From Neoarius graeffei (lineage: Eukaryota > Chordata > Actinopteri > Siluriformes > Ariidae): a stretch of 64,000 bases of DNA. Shown piece by piece: positions 35,127 to 48,143 of the stretch. Every line of letters starts with the position of its first letter. Position 1 is the stretch's first letter. Both the position numbers and the translations under genes were made by a program. The stretch spans positions 36,115,698-36,179,697 of the forward strand of contig NC_083577.1 in the NCBI RefSeq assembly GCF_027579695.1, read 5' to 3'. The notes under the pieces are model-generated. The model had not been told where the DNA came from. It ran no database searches and saw nothing but the letters and a program-made list of their open reading frames with translations.

Positions 35127-35900
35127 AACATACAGTGGGTTCCAAAAGGAAGTATTTGGACCCTTTTAGTTTTTGCACAATTTATTGTATTATAGATTTA
35201 ATTTAAAATGCCTTAAATTTATTTTTATTTACTATTCAGACCTTTGATTAAAGTACTCCAAATTGAGCTCATTTGCATGCTGTTTGCTTTATTTATCCTT
35301 AGACGTGATCTGTGCTAAATTTTGAGAGGCACACACCTGTGTGTATTAGAGTCAACAATTAACAGCGCAAGTCAGACCTAAAACCAAAGCATGAAGTTCA
35401 AGGAACTCTCTACAGATCTCCACAATCAAATTGTGTCAAGACATAGATCTGGACAATGGTATAAAGCATTTCTAAAGCTTTGCATATTCCCTAGAACACA
35501 GTGGGCTCCATCACTGTGAACTGGAAAAAGTCCTCCTTAGAGATTAGAAAACCTGCCAGAAGCACAACCATGTCCTTTATGCTACAGTGACTGGATGGAA
35601 GCCACTCTTAAGTAAATGACATATGGCACACACTTACGTAACTGTGAGAGCATGAAGAAAATGATTCTCTTTTCTAATGAAACAAACACTGATCTCTCTG
35701 AACTCCGAGAACTACATTTGGGGAAACTCATCAACTGGCTAATAGCATCCCTATGGTGAAACATGATGGTGGTAGCGTCATGCTATGAGGTGCTTCTCAA
35801 CAATGAGGATGGGGACAATGTTCAGAATTGATGGAAGGGTGAATGAAACCAAACACAAAGAGGTCCTTGAAGAAAACCTGCTCTTCTGTATCTTATTTTT
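35127..35900 (+). pseudogene. Degenerate Tc1-like transposon
   Basis: Starts CAGTGGGTTCCAAAAGGAAGTATTT, a Tc1-type end. Transposase remains follow in broken frames: N-terminal ISTIKLCQD, a catalytic-core piece NETNTDLSELRE (the first aspartate region is damaged) and HDGGGS-like and LNNEDGDN remnants. Many stops. The right end is not found. Confidence 0.6.
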
Positions 35901-36157
35901 ATCTAACCTAAAGAAAATTGTTTCTGAAGGTATTTTCTAAGTTGCAAGATGACCAGCATATATGACAGGGTTTGTGCCATCTCATGACTTCTTGCTGTTT
36001 GCTGATTGCTGTTACTTCAAAAGCATATTACAATAGGTGTTATTCTGTCACTTATTCATTTGGTACTAGAACTTTTTCATCTAGAAGTTCAGCACTTCTT
36101 GTACCTGACTTTTGCAATTGTTGTACCTCTCTCTGGATAAGAGTGTCTGCTAAATGC

Positions 36158-36197
36158 CTGTAATGTAATGTAATGTAATGTAATGTAATGTAATGTC
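36158..36197. repeat. (AATGT)n microsatellite
   Basis: About eight TAATG units. Confidence 0.9.
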
Positions 36198-36289
36198 ATG
36201 ACAGAGAGCAAAGCAAAATATAAACCAAGCCAGCAACACACACACACACACAAACAAACAAACAAACAAACAAACAACAACAAAATGAA

Positions 36290-37246
36290 GGGTCTAATGC
36301 ATAATGGTTTACATGCTCTGATGACTGGGAAGGCCACTGAAAACCATCAAGCTCATTGTCATGTTCATGAAACCATTTTGAGACGACTTTTGCTTTGTGA
36401 CATGGTCTTGTTGGATGTAGCCATCAGAAGATGGTAAATTGTGGCCATGAAGCGATGCACACAGTCAGCAACAATACTCAAATAGACTGTGGCATTCAAG
36501 CGATGATTAATTGGTATTAACGGGCCCAAAGTGTGTCAAGAAAACATTCCCCACACCATTACACCACCTCCACCAGTCTGGACTGGTGACACAAAGTAGG
36601 TTGGGTCCATGGATTCGTGCTGTTGGTGCCAAATTTAGACCCTACCAACTGTGCGCCTCAACAGAAACCAAGATTCATCAGACGAGGCTTCATTTTTCTA
36701 GTCTTCATCTGTTCAATTTTGGAGAGCCTGCGCCCACTGCAGCCTCAGCTTTCTGCTTTCAGCTGACAGAAGTGGAACCTGACATGGTCTTCTGCTGTTG
36801 TAGCCCATCCACCTCAATCTTTGATGTGTTGTTCATTCTGAGATGCTTTTTTTTTTTTTGCTCACCACAATTGTACAGAGTGGTTATCTAAGTTACCGTA
36901 ACCTTTTTTTGTCAGCTCAAACCAGTCTGGCCATTCTCCATTGACCTCTTTCATCAACAAGTCATTTCCATCGACAGAACTGCTGCTGGACAATTTTTTT
37001 TTCTTTATCGCATCATTCTGAGTAACCTCTAGTGACTGTTGTGCATGAAAGTCCCAAAAAATCAGCAGTTATAGAAATACTTAAACCAGTCCATCTGGCA
37101 TCAACAATCCTCGGTCAAAATCACAGAGATCTAATGGATGAGGTGAACATTACCCAAAGCTACTGGCCTGCATCTGCATGATTTTATGCATTGCACTGCT
37201 GCCCTTGGCTGATTAGATAATTGCATGAATGAGTAGGTGTACAGAC

Positions 37247-37305
<59 letters not shown>

Positions 37306-37680
37306 ACAACTTTATTCATCACACACTTGTGAAATTTCCTCTTTCCATTTAACCCATCTGAAGCAATGAACACACACATGCACACACACACGTGAGCAAT
37401 GAGCACACACACATACCCAGAGCAGTGGGCAGCCATGCTAACAGCGCCCGGGGAGCAGTTGGGAGTTAGGTGCCTCGCTCAAGGCCACCTCAGCCCAAGG
37501 CCGTCCCGTATTAACCTAACCGCATGTCTTTGGAGTGTGGAGGAAACCCATGCAGACACGGGGAGAACATGCAAACTCCACACAGAAAGGCCTTCGACGG
37601 CTGCTGGGTTCGAACCCACAACCTTCTTGCCGTGAGGCAACCGTGCAAAGGTGTTCTTAATAAAGTGCTTAGTACTGTAT
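36290..37680 (-). pseudogene. Tc1-type transposon relic, interrupted
   Basis: Minus-strand transposase remnants include HEHDNEL and FQWPSQS (about 36375-36330), the region between the second aspartate and the glutamate of Tc1 enzymes. The far end has GCAATTATCTAATCAGCC and a CTAAGCACTTTATTAAGAAC terminus. About 37247-37648 is a later insertion: the sequence GGTGTACAG at 37246 would otherwise continue into GGTGTTCTTAATAAAG at 37652. Confidence 0.6.
37247..37648 (-). repeat. (GAAA)n run plus SINE-like insertion
   Basis: A 59-bp (GAAA)n run (37247-37305) is followed by a minus-strand tRNA-headed repeat ending near 37648: a reversed B box (TTCGAACCC, 37609), GAGAACATGCAAACTCC, and a different 3' part (GAGCAATGAGCACAC, CCAGAGCAGTGGGCAGCC). 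It shares its 5' half with the main SINE but has another tail, so it is a second SINE subfamily. The GAAA run probably grew from the A-rich tail. Confidence 0.65.
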
Positions 37681-37979
37681 GTACCTCTACCTCACCCTAA
37701 ACGTAACCTCAGTATACAAAAGTAAACCTTTTTAGTTTACATTTGTTTGTTTTTTAATTAAAAGAAAAACAAGTGGGCGGGTTTTTGTGAGATAAGAAAG
37801 GTGACATCAGATATCCCTATCCTTGTAGGGACATTTGGTCTCTCTCTTTCTCTGACACGCACACGTTTTTCAATGGATTCTGAGAAATGAGGGTCATAGT
37901 TTAAAAGTCACCAACCCAGAACAAAGGTGCGTGTGGTATTTTATATTACACTGACATTCGCTGTAGGTCGCCGGTGAAA

Positions 37980-38260
37980 CACTGTAAGTCAACAGTGGCT
38001 GACAAAGCGCGCTGTAGACATGCCTAGACAAGCGCGCATCCTCACGGATGTCCCGCCTCTGACAGGCAGCTTGGCGGTGACGTCACCCCTTCCAAATATA
38101 GCGCGTTGCTGGCGCCACAAGCCCCGCCCACCGTCGCGAGCCCACGCCTTTATTGGTGCGCCGCCCTTGTCAATCACGTGATTAGACGAGGCCGCTGTTA
38201 TTGTAAACAGGGTGCCTACTTTTCTACAGGCGCTCCAACACACAGTCTCACCTATCATGG
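37980..38260. promoter_or_regulatory. CpG-rich promoter-like block
   Basis: Contains GGTGACGTCACC (CRE, 38076), CCAAATATAG (CArG-like, 38092), CCCCGCCC (38122), ATTGG (inverted CCAAT, 38152), and TCACGTGA (E box, 38174). A 79-codon frame begins at ATG 38257 but matches no protein I know. It may be the promoter of a non-coding transcript or a dleu7-like gene; this is open. Confidence 0.4.
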
Positions 38261-39561
38261 ATCTTTGTTTAGTCGCCGCAAGGATCAACAAAACATTCCA
38301 ACATAGGCGATTACCGTTTGAATATCGGCATTTCACTGCAAAATTATCAACTTGGATCAGCGGAAAATCCGATTTGATTGATATTTTACAAACAACAACA
38401 AAAACAGACGTTCATAACAGCACGCTTTTGAAAGACAACCGGCAATCTCCTGTCTTAGACATGTTCTATGTTCAGGATTGGAGCATATATTAGCTTTCAT
38501 CATTTTCATTTGAATATCACTCAGTTTCACCTCATTTCTTATTTTGAACCCAAATTGCTTTCCCAAACATACCTTCAGTAAGAATCTTCATGTACGGTAG
38601 CATCTTTCATACATCAATCACCAGAAGTTTCAGATGTGCTTTTGTTCGAGACTGAAGGCAGCGTGTTTTATCAAAAGCGCTTTTCCATCTCAGGAAGTCC
38701 AGATGGAGTTTTTCCGCCTTTGACTCTGAACCTGCTACACTTTCAACAGCTTGAAAGACTCCCACAACTGTACCCATCCTGGGGGTATGACCTGAAGGCA
38801 TTCGTATTAATATTTCTAAATAAACCCATACACATAGCTTCAAAAAAAAAAAAAAAGTTGATATGCTTAGGATTGGCATCTTACCCTTTGAAGAGACACG
38901 CGAATGTACAAAGTATTCCTCGGTTTTTTTGGGGAAAAACAATCAAATGCAGTCGCCGTTATTACCTCACAGAGCTATAACATATAATAATAAAAGAATA
39001 TTAATGATATCTGATCACGACGGCTCACTGTGAGTTTATTGATTGCCGTTTCACCGGGCATTGAGGAAGTTCTTTTGTTCCAGTATTTATACACAGCGTC
39101 AAAGTTGCACGCTCAGGAGGCGGAGCGGCGCTGAGCGAAAGGAAGGACGGAAAAAGAGACCAAGCGCTCCCTAGACATATAGACACTGATAAACCCCTTG
39201 CACCTTTCACACCCGAACTGATGTCGCCTCCTGAAACAGCGTCTCCGGCTTGAGGCGCAGCGCAAACGCGTCTCTTTATGGGACTCGCAGTGGCGCTCGA
39301 CCCGAGCTGGACGTTTATCTTTGGCAAAACAGATCTGCGTCCCAAACATAGGCTGCTGTACTCAATAGTATGTAAAAATAGGACATTTGAGTATTGCATA
39401 AGCCATGCATCATACTTGATAGGCTGCATGTGTCTATCCCAGGTAACGTCAAGTGCTCCGGCTTACTGACGAACCAGAATATCTCCAGAACAACACACAC
39501 GCATGACAGAGTCGGATAACTTCACCGGGGTTATTGTGATTCATGTTCTTCTGTTCGTAGA

Positions 39562-39563
39562 CT

Positions 39564-39623
<60 letters not shown>

Positions 39624-39625
39624 TC
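39562..39625. repeat. (CTTT)n microsatellite
   Basis: About 16 tetranucleotide units. Confidence 0.97.
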
Positions 39626-39827
39626 GACCACCTCATACTGTTGCTATAGAGTTGCATCACTGCATACATGTCTTGAAATGTTGTGACTTGATAGCTATTT
39701 GTCCCTTATCATTTTATATTGCCTCAAATGTTCATTATAGCGCATGTTCTGGTTGCCATGGTGACCTTTTTAATACGATGACTACATAACTACAGAAGAC
39801 CCAGATGTAATTAAAAAAATTAAATAT

Positions 39828-40150
39828 AGCAAGAAGGTTCTGGGTTCGAGCCCTGTGGCCGGCGAAGGCCTTTCTGTGCGGAGTTTGCATGTTCTCCCCG
39901 TGTCTGCGTGGGTTTCCTCCGGGTGCTCCGGTTTCCCCCACAGTCCAAAGACATGCAGGCTAGGCTAACTGGTGACTCTAAATTGACTGTAGGTGTGAAT
40001 GTGAGTGTGAATGGTTGTCTGTGTCTATGTGTCAGCCCTGTGATGACCTGGCGACTTGTCCAGGGTGTACCCCGCCTCTCACCCATAGTCGGCTCCAGCT
40101 TGCCTGCGACCCTGTAGAACAGAATAAAGCAGCTAGAGATAATGAGATGA
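39828..40150 (+). repeat. tRNA-derived SINE, 5'-truncated (copy 8)
   Basis: Plus-strand copy starting at AGCAAGAAGGTTC, so the first 40 bp of the head, with the A box, are missing; the B box is present. Tail GATAATGAGATGAG. Confidence 0.9.
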
Positions 40151-40332
40151 GTTTGTTTCAAATAGAGCTTTTTCTTTCTATGGAGCCATAGTTTCCAAGT
40201 AAGCCTGTTGTTTTGGACGCCAGTTGTTTCGCATTGCCTTGAAATAATCTGCATAGGCCTATGTTTCTGTAATGGCGATATCTAAATGAGCAAACAGAGT
40301 CCTTGTGTATCTCGTTCATCTGTTCAAACTGG

Positions 40333-41025
40333 TGAAGAGTGAAGGGTAGTAGAGAGTGTAGTGATAACGAGTGAAGAGTAGCCTAGTAGTAACTAGTGAA
40401 GAGTATAGTCAGAAGTATCGTGATAAATAGTGAAGAGGATAGTCAAAAGTGTAGTGATAACTAGTGAAGAGGATAGTCAAAAATATAGTGATAAATAGTG
40501 AAGTGTGTAGTCAAAAGTGTAGTGATAAATGGTGAAGAGTGTAGTCAAAAGTGTAGTGATAAATGGTGAAGAGTGTAGTAAAAAGTGTAGTGATAAATGG
40601 TGAAGAGTGTAGTCAAAAGTGTAGTGATAAATGGTGAAGAGTGTAGTCAAAAGTGTAGTGATAAATGGTGAAGAGTGTAGTCAAAAGTGTAGTGATAAAT
40701 GGTGAAGAGTGTAGTCAAAAGTGTAGTGATAAATGGTGAAGAGTGTAGTCAAAAGTGTAGTGATAAATGGTGAAGAGTGTAGTCAAAAGTATAGTGATAA
40801 ATGGTGAAGAGTGTAGTCAAAAGTGTAGTGATAAATGGTGAAGAGTGTAGTCAAAAGTGTAGTGATAAATGGTGAAGAGTGTAGTCAAAAGTGTAGTGAT
40901 AAATGGTGAAGAGTGTAGTCAAAAGTATAGTGATAACTAGTGAAGAGGATAGTCAAAAATATAGCGATAAATAGTGAAGTGTGTAGTCAAAAGTATAGTG
41001 ATAACTAGTGAAGAATATTGTATAC
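40333..41025. repeat. 34-bp minisatellite, about 20 units
   Basis: Tandem units of GAAGAGTGTAGTCAAAAGTG followed by TAGTGATAAATGGT. The central units (about 40510-40920) are almost identical; outer units carry variants such as ACTAGTGAAGAGGATAG. No coding capacity. Confidence 0.97.
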
Positions 41026-42900
41026 TGTGGTATGATAACTATACAATGGCTGAAAAATGTTGTTGTCTGTTTTGGACTAAGCCAAACTTAACTACTCTCT
41101 TGTTATGAACTGAAAATTTTTCTTTTCACTTTTAAGATAAGGATCATCTGAGATATATGTCCTATTACAAACCTCAGGGTATAAGTTTGTATTTGTCTGT
41201 TTGTACACTACAAAGTATTGGCTCTGTGGTGTATTTTAGTGGGCTGTTGGGCTATACTGGTTGAGGGAATATTGTAAATAAAAAATTATAATTCTTTATA
41301 ACTCTAGGCTGATTGCAAAAAAAAAAAAACCTGCACTACGGTATTAAATGGTGTTTTACTTTGGCGGGCACTGGGCGCTTGAGTTCATTTGGCTATTTCT
41401 GCAGGAGAAACACAAAACCGGGGCACCAAACTGTTGACACAGCTGAGGTGATGGTCTCGGCATTTTCCACACACACACACACACACATACACACACACAC
41501 ACACACACGCTTCCTATGTTTGCCTTTAAACACACAAAAAACCGATTACCTGCTCAGCCTATAGTTTTAGTTTATTTTATTTAATGATTATTTTTTTTGC
41601 TGTTGTAAAGGAGCTGCATTAAATCTGGACTTAACTGACAGTGTTTCAGAAAGAAAGAAAGAAGGAAAGAAATCCATACAAAGTTGATAAGATGACTGAT
41701 GTAATTTATCGCCCATTCACATTAATAGCCTTTGGCTGTAAATTTCTCCTAACTTTAAAACTGTCAGGATTTTCTCGAAAATTCGTACGAGAAAAGTATA
41801 TTTGTTTGTGTGTTAAAAAAGTCTATTTAACGAAATTCAAGAGGCTTTTTTTATATCTCTTCGTGCAGTCTGATGATTAAACTCGTCCAGATGTGTAATA
41901 TGTGACGTTTTCTCGATATAAGACTAGACAAAGCTCCAAAAACATTTATAACTACTTTCAGTCTAACCTAAAGCATAGTGTAAAATAACAAGATGAACTA
42001 AACTAAGTTGAAACAATGAAGTTGTTTTACTGAGTGGATTAAAGACGCGTTTTGAAAACCGCATGAGCAGGAGTTTGTCAAACTCAAAGATTTGTGCAAA
42101 ATCGTATATTTTTTGATCAGCATTTCAATTTAAAAACAACAGTCAGGAATCTCTTTATTCGCCAACCATTCAATAAGCAGGAATTTGGACAATAAATAAG
42201 ACATTATATATGGAACATACAACATCCAGTGCGTCATAGCTAGTAAGAGTCCAAATCATAGCCTTATATCATTATAATCAAAAGACATACTGGTGTACAT
42301 GTCTTAGTACATTTTTATATTATCTACATACATATTTTAGCCGACGAAAGAAAAGTTGGCTGTACAACTTTCCTAAAGTTCCATCAGTGCTCTTGGACCA
42401 GCTCTCTCCCCCTTTTTTTCTGTAGTCTGAGAGAGTAAATACACTATTCGACAACTTCTCACATTTATTCCTGACAGGGAGAAAAAAAAAGTTTGAACGA
42501 TGTTCCAAATGTTCATGATTTTTATACAAGCCTATTATTATAGACATTGTAACATAAAATATTGTTGCAAAAATCACTGGGTAATTATAGGTTCGTTCCT
42601 GTCCCGTGAGTTTTCAGTGTGTATCCTGCTGCTGTGGCTTTCTCTCAGGGTTAGGTGCATGCTGGTCAGTGTGCGTGTGTTTGCGTAATTTTGCATGTGT
42701 GTGGGTGGAAGTGTGGCTCTGATGCAAAGTAAGAATCACCACTTTGTGCGCGACAGTTTTTAAAGATCATTCATTGTGTGTAAACAAAGTTTGGATGGTA
42801 CAAACTCCACCTGCAGATGGTGGTGGTGTTCCTCCTCCTCCTCTTGCTGGAGATATGAATTGGGATATAGGATGGTGTTCATGTGCTGTTTTAGTTTGTA
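41026..42900. other. Intergenic, nothing recognised
   Basis: AT-rich sequence with a (CA)n run at 41468-41508. No exon or repeat family recognised. Confidence 0.5.
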
Positions 42901-42915
42901 TCTGATCTGAATATC

Positions 42916-43282
42916 CATCCATCCATCCATCCATCCATCCATCCATCCATTATCTGTAGCCACTTATCCTGTTCTTCAGGGTCGCAGACAAGCTGGAGCC
43001 TATCCCAGCTGACTATGGGTGAGAGGCGGGGTACACCCTGGACAAGTCGCCAGGTCATCACAGGGCTGACACATAGACACAGACAACCATTCACACCTAC
43101 GGTCAATTTAGAGTCACCAGTTAACCTAACCTGCATGTCTTTGGACTGTGGGGGGAAACCCACGTAGACACGGGGAGAACATGCAAAATCCACACAGAAA
43201 GGCCTCCGTCGGCCGCTGGGCTTGAACCCAGGACCTTCTTGCTGTGAGGCGACAGTGCTAACCACTACACCACTGTGCCGCC
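42916..43282 (-). repeat. tRNA-derived SINE with (GGAT)n tail (copy 9)
   Basis: Minus-strand copy. The tail has become a (GGAT)n run (42914-42950) instead of GATGAG. The 15-bp duplication TCTGATCTGAATATC (42901-42915 and 43283-43297) flanks it. Confidence 0.93.
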
Positions 43283-43915
43283 TCTGATCTGAATATCTGA
43301 TAGAAAATGAAAACAGACTTGGTAACACTGAAGAAAAGTCATCTTGTTAGGGTCCCCTGGCCATGGTCCAGATCATGATATCATCAGGAATGACATCATC
43401 AGAAAATGCCCCAACCCAACCCACCCTTCCCCCCACACAAACACACCCCAACCACACTGTTTCTCCTTTATACTTTATCACGACATAGATCATCTTGAAG
43501 AATGAATTGTCCCTGGTCACTATGCCCCTTTGTATGCACATGCACCCAGCCAGGGAATGAAATTAGAAAACTGAGACAAGGAAGACTCTATGGAACACAT
43601 GTAACAAAGAAGAAGAACATTTCATGATTCCTCATCCTTTCATGATTGTTATTACAGTTCTTAAACATGTCATACAGGTATAGAAAACAAATAGATATCA
43701 CACTGCTGCATGATGATGGATATGATGGGCTTATCAGTATCACAGCATTATCAGAGAAAAAGCTGTATATGTGCATTAATGTGATAGTGGAATTACTTCA
43801 GCAGTCATTTTCAGGGGTATTTTCTCAAGCAGATGGTGATTATCACCTGCTCTTATTTATTTATTTATTTATTTAGGGCACATCACAACATGAGCCTATG
43901 ATCTAGGGTTTGATA

Positions 43916-45667
43916 TACAACCCCAATTCCACAAAAGTTGGGATGCTGTGTAAAATGCACATAAAAACAGAATACAATGATTTTCAAATCTCATAAACCC
44001 ATATATTTTCCACAATAGAACATAGACAACATATCAAAGGTTCAAACTGAGAAAATGCACCATTTTAAGAAAAAAATAAGGTAAAAAAGAGAAAAAAATC
44101 TCTGACTAAGGCACTCCAGATTAAAATGTCTTTAATATTAAAGATATTAAAGACATTTTAATCTGGAGTGCCTTAGTCAGAGATTTTTTTCTCTTTTTTG
44201 GCTGTGGATCTAGAATACCTTGGATTAAAGAGCACCCAAACCTAAAAAAAGACTCTAAACTATTGGAAAAAGAGCACGCCATAATCTAAAAAAACTAAAA
44301 AAACTAAAAAAAATAAGGTAATTTTGAATTTGATGGCAGCAATATGTCAAAAAAATTGGGATGGGACAACGAAAGGCTGGAAAAGTAAATGGTACTGAAA
44401 AGAAACAGCTGGTGGAACATTTTGCAACTAATTAGGTTAATTGGCAACAGGTCAGTCACATGATTGGGTATAAAAAGAGCATCTTAGAGAGGCTGAGTCT
44501 CTCAGCAGTAAAGATGGACAAAGGTTCTGCTGCATCTATAAATTGTGGAACAATTTCAGAATAACGTTCCCCAATGTAAAATTGTGAAAACTTTGAATAT
44601 CTCATCATCTACAGTACATAATACAATAAAACATTTCTGAGAATCTGGAGAAATCTCTGTGCGCAAGGAACAAGGCCGAAAATCAATATTGGATGCCCGT
44701 GATTCCAGAAATCATTGTCTGTGAACACAGCTCACTGTGTCATCCACAAATGCAGGTTCAAGCTCTATCATGCAAAGAAGAAGCCATATGTGAACATGAT
44801 CCAGAAATGCCACCATCTTCTCTGGGCCAAAGCTCATTTAAAATAGACTGAGGCAAAGAGGAAAACTGTTCTGTGGTCAGATGAATCGAAATTTAAAATT
44901 CTTTTTGGAAACAATGGATGCTGCTGCGTCTTCCGGACTAAATTGGAGAGGGACCATCCGCCTTGTTATCAGTGCTTATTTCAAAAGCCTGCATCTCTGA
45001 TGGTATAGGGGTGCATTAGTGCCTATGGCATGGGCAGCTTGCACATCTGGAAAGACCCCATCAATGCTGAAAGGTCTATACAGGTTTTAAAGCAACATAT
45101 GCTCCCATCCAGATGACATCTTTTTCTGGGAAGGCCTTGCATATTTCAGCAAGATGATGCTAAACCACATACTGCATCTATTACAACAGCATGGCTTCAT
45201 AGTAAAAGAGTACGGGTGCTGAACTGGTCTGCCTGAAGTAAAGACCTTTCACCAATTGAAAACATTTGGTGCATCATGAAATGAAAAATATGACAAAGAA
45301 GACCCAAGACTGTTGAGCAGCTAGAATCCTATATCAGGCAAGAATGGGACAACATTCCTCTCCCAAAACTCCAGCAACTGGTCTCCTCAGTTCCCAGATG
45401 TTTATGGATTGTTGTTAAAAGAAGAGAGGATGCTACACAGTGGTAAACATGGCCTTGTCCCATCTTTTTTGATACATGTTGCTACCATCAAATTCAAAAT
45501 TACCTTATTTTTTCTTAAAATGGTGTATTTTCTCAGTTCAAACATTTGATATGTTGTCTATGTTCTATTGTGAAAAATATATGGGTTTATGAGATTTGGA
45601 AATTGTTGCATTCTGTTTTTATTTACATTTTACACAGCGTCCCAACTTTTTTGGAACTGGGGTTGTA
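43916..45667 (+). mobile_element. Tc1/mariner-type element with long inverted ends
   Basis: Ends are CAACCCCAATTCCACAAAAG on the left and, reverse-complemented, CAACCCCAGTTCCAAAAAAG on the right; the inverted similarity runs over about 200 bp. TA dinucleotides flank both ends. Transposase remains on the plus strand (about 44515-45450) are full of stops, with NIWCIM near the end in place of the usual catalytic NPIE.W block. The left arm is interrupted by a 222-bp insertion (44085-44306). Confidence 0.88.
44085..44306 (+). mobile_element. 222-bp retroposon-like insertion starting with a perfect palindrome
   Basis: Flanked by a 15-bp duplication (seven A, then TAAGGTAA; 44070-44084 and 44307-44321). 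The intact right inverted repeat of the host Tc1 element shows the uninterrupted sequence, proving insertion. Inverted-repeat arms of 56 bp lie at 44083-44138 and 44144-44199 with a 5-bp loop and no mismatch. The 3' half has two diverged copies of a TTGGA..AAGAGCAC unit (about 44221 and 44264) and ends in a (CTAAAAAAA)n tail. No known family recognised. Confidence 0.8.
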
Positions 45668-48039
45668 AATATTGTCATATTGCTGTCAGTCTCACCTCAT
45701 ACATGTCAGATTTTATGTGCACCTTTGAGTTTTCTGCATAACAGCTTGTGACTACAGTTGGAGCTACAGGTTGCCTGTCATCCAAAGCTCCCCAAAGGCT
45801 TCTATCTTTTTTACCTTTTCACAGTAGTGAGCGTATTTCTTACTTTTTGGAACCATTCTGAACTCCCTGACTGCTTGATTTTGGGTTCAGTTGACACTTA
45901 GTTATATTATCTATTACTCCTGTGCTGTCTGCAAGTTAATTACTGTTGCTCAGTGAGACTCACCTCTCAGTCCCTTGATGGGTGTGCCTTCTCTTGACAT
46001 TGAGATTTCACATTGCTCTGAGTTGTCACATCAACTTGTATGTCTGTGAATGAGCAGCTAGTGCTGATAGTTCTCCCTCGCTGTACTACGGTCTCCAAAA
46101 CTGAGCTTGCTAAGTTAGTTGTATGTAGCTAATACGTATATGGGGGCTGACATATGGCCTCCCTTGGCACTTCAGCTCAGTCATGCAGCTCCCACAGACT
46201 CCCAGAAGATTCCTGTTGCAGAGGTAGAAATTTCAGTTCCACTGTCATCCCCCAAACTTTTCATGGCTCAGGAGCTTGTTAAATTCAGACAGTAAAGTTT
46301 TATTGTATGAATATGACAAAAGTAAACTTCTCTTTTGAACAGAGATGCAAAAAAACAAACAAAAAAACCCCAACCCTTGACCCTGTGGTCCAAAAACCAG
46401 GGGTTCTACGACTCTGGAGTGCCCTTGTAATTGAACCCCAGGTTTCTGCCCAGTCATATCACCTATTTTTATTAATCACTGACCTGATTTATTGACCTTA
46501 CAGCATTCCATTAAGGAGAACTTGCTGAGCATTCGTTATTTTGCACAATACATGCCCTATGGCACAATTTGGACTGGACAGTAGAGATTCACTCATCAGA
46601 TCAGATCAAATGTTCATGTGCCATGGAAGGAAGACACAAGGAGCTCCCCTGTCTAAACAGACTTGCCCACCGGGTGGCAAGTCATTTCTTTGGGTGTGCA
46701 GGAACACCCGGACTCTTGGGAAACGTTACTTCATGACATCATGGTATAAGTTATCCATATGATTCTCACCACCTCAAACTGGTTGTTAAGAGTGTGAACA
46801 CATGTAGTTACTTTGTGACTTTGTTGAAGATCACAGCATCCATGCATATGCACACAAGAAAGCACCCAGGTGATTTTTTTTTTTTACCATCCCTGGCAGT
46901 TCGTAGAACCACAGTGACATACAGAGTTCCATGTGTTGTGTATGTGTATGAGAGTATGTGTGTGTCTGGGATTGTCATATCCCAGCTGTGGGAATTCCTC
47001 CCTGATGATCTGAGAAGTCTTACCATTCCTGTGGTGTGCCAAGGAGGTTTCTGTAAAATCCCGAGCAGTCAAAGTCTATATATATGATGACATCACACTT
47101 AAACTCTGCCGTGCAGTTGATACATCTTTTGGTTTCCAGTCAGCACTCTTATTTGGATCAGAAAGTAAATGGAAACATAATTTCATGTTTACCTTACATT
47201 TAAACCTAAGCAGTTACTGAAGATGAATGAATGCATGAATGAATATTGTGACTATGCATATTACCTGCATATATTGCAACATCTTTCTTTCTCTTTGACT
47301 AACTTTTCTTTTGGTCATGTAAAAGAAAACATGGCATGTTTTAGCATGCATGAATTGTTTTTAATGATGGTTTCTCACTAAGGAGGCCCCAAGCCTCCTC
47401 ATGCCCTGATCATCAGACCACAATCTGACCTGAATACCATTACTATTGTTCCAGATCAGAGGGATCACAATGAATTTAAAGGCACACAAGCCTAGAAGAG
47501 CATATGAATGCCTTTTGGCTAGGGTGACTGCTTGAGTGTGATGAAACCTTTCTCTGTAGACTCAGATGTCTTCTTTTCCATAACCCTGAAAGAAACAGAC
47601 AGAGTGAAAGAGATTTGGTATGATGCTCAGACATGGGACACATTTTAATAAACACTAAACTATTTCACTGAGTCCTATAAGTTACATTTTAGTAGATGAA
47701 ACTTACTCTAGCGAGCTTGTAGTAGTATAAGAGTATAACACTTGCACAACCACTTTAAAGTCTCTGCAAACACTCCTTAAGTCTTTGGCGCCATCTAGTG
47801 GGCGTGGTAGAAATGTGTAAAACTAAACATCCCTCAGGACTGTGTATTGAGTTTGTCAACAAATCACGAACTACTAGTTAATTATTTGATTGCTGTGTTT
47901 TCTGCAGCGGCGATACGTCGATATAAACAAGTATTATTTCATTCCTGGACACAAGAAGTCCTACAATTGTGAATTTTCATGTGAAGTGATGGTCTTCCGG
48001 TGTACAACATGGAGAAAAACACGCATGGAGCAGACGCAG
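45668..48039. other. Intergenic, mostly unrecognised
   Basis: No host exon found. A minus- or plus-strand piece near 46970-47060 (QLWEFLPDDLRS) resembles the C-terminal end of L2-type LINE proteins but is too short to be sure. Confidence 0.4.
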
Positions 48040-48143
48040 CTCGCGCCCAGTGTTGCCAGATAGGAAATATGCAAGTATCGTACCAAAACCTCAAAAATTA
48101 TCGTTTTTTGTGAGAAATTATCGTGCCCAAACAAAACGCATAC

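Noticed and set aside
40333-41025. Regular spacing suggesting a CRISPR array
   Set aside because: Units are contiguous identical tandem repeats without distinct spacers, in a vertebrate genome; it is a minisatellite.
46808-47087. Short frames with LWEFLPDDLRS
   Set aside because: They resemble an L2 LINE C-terminus but are too short and isolated to call as a feature of their own.
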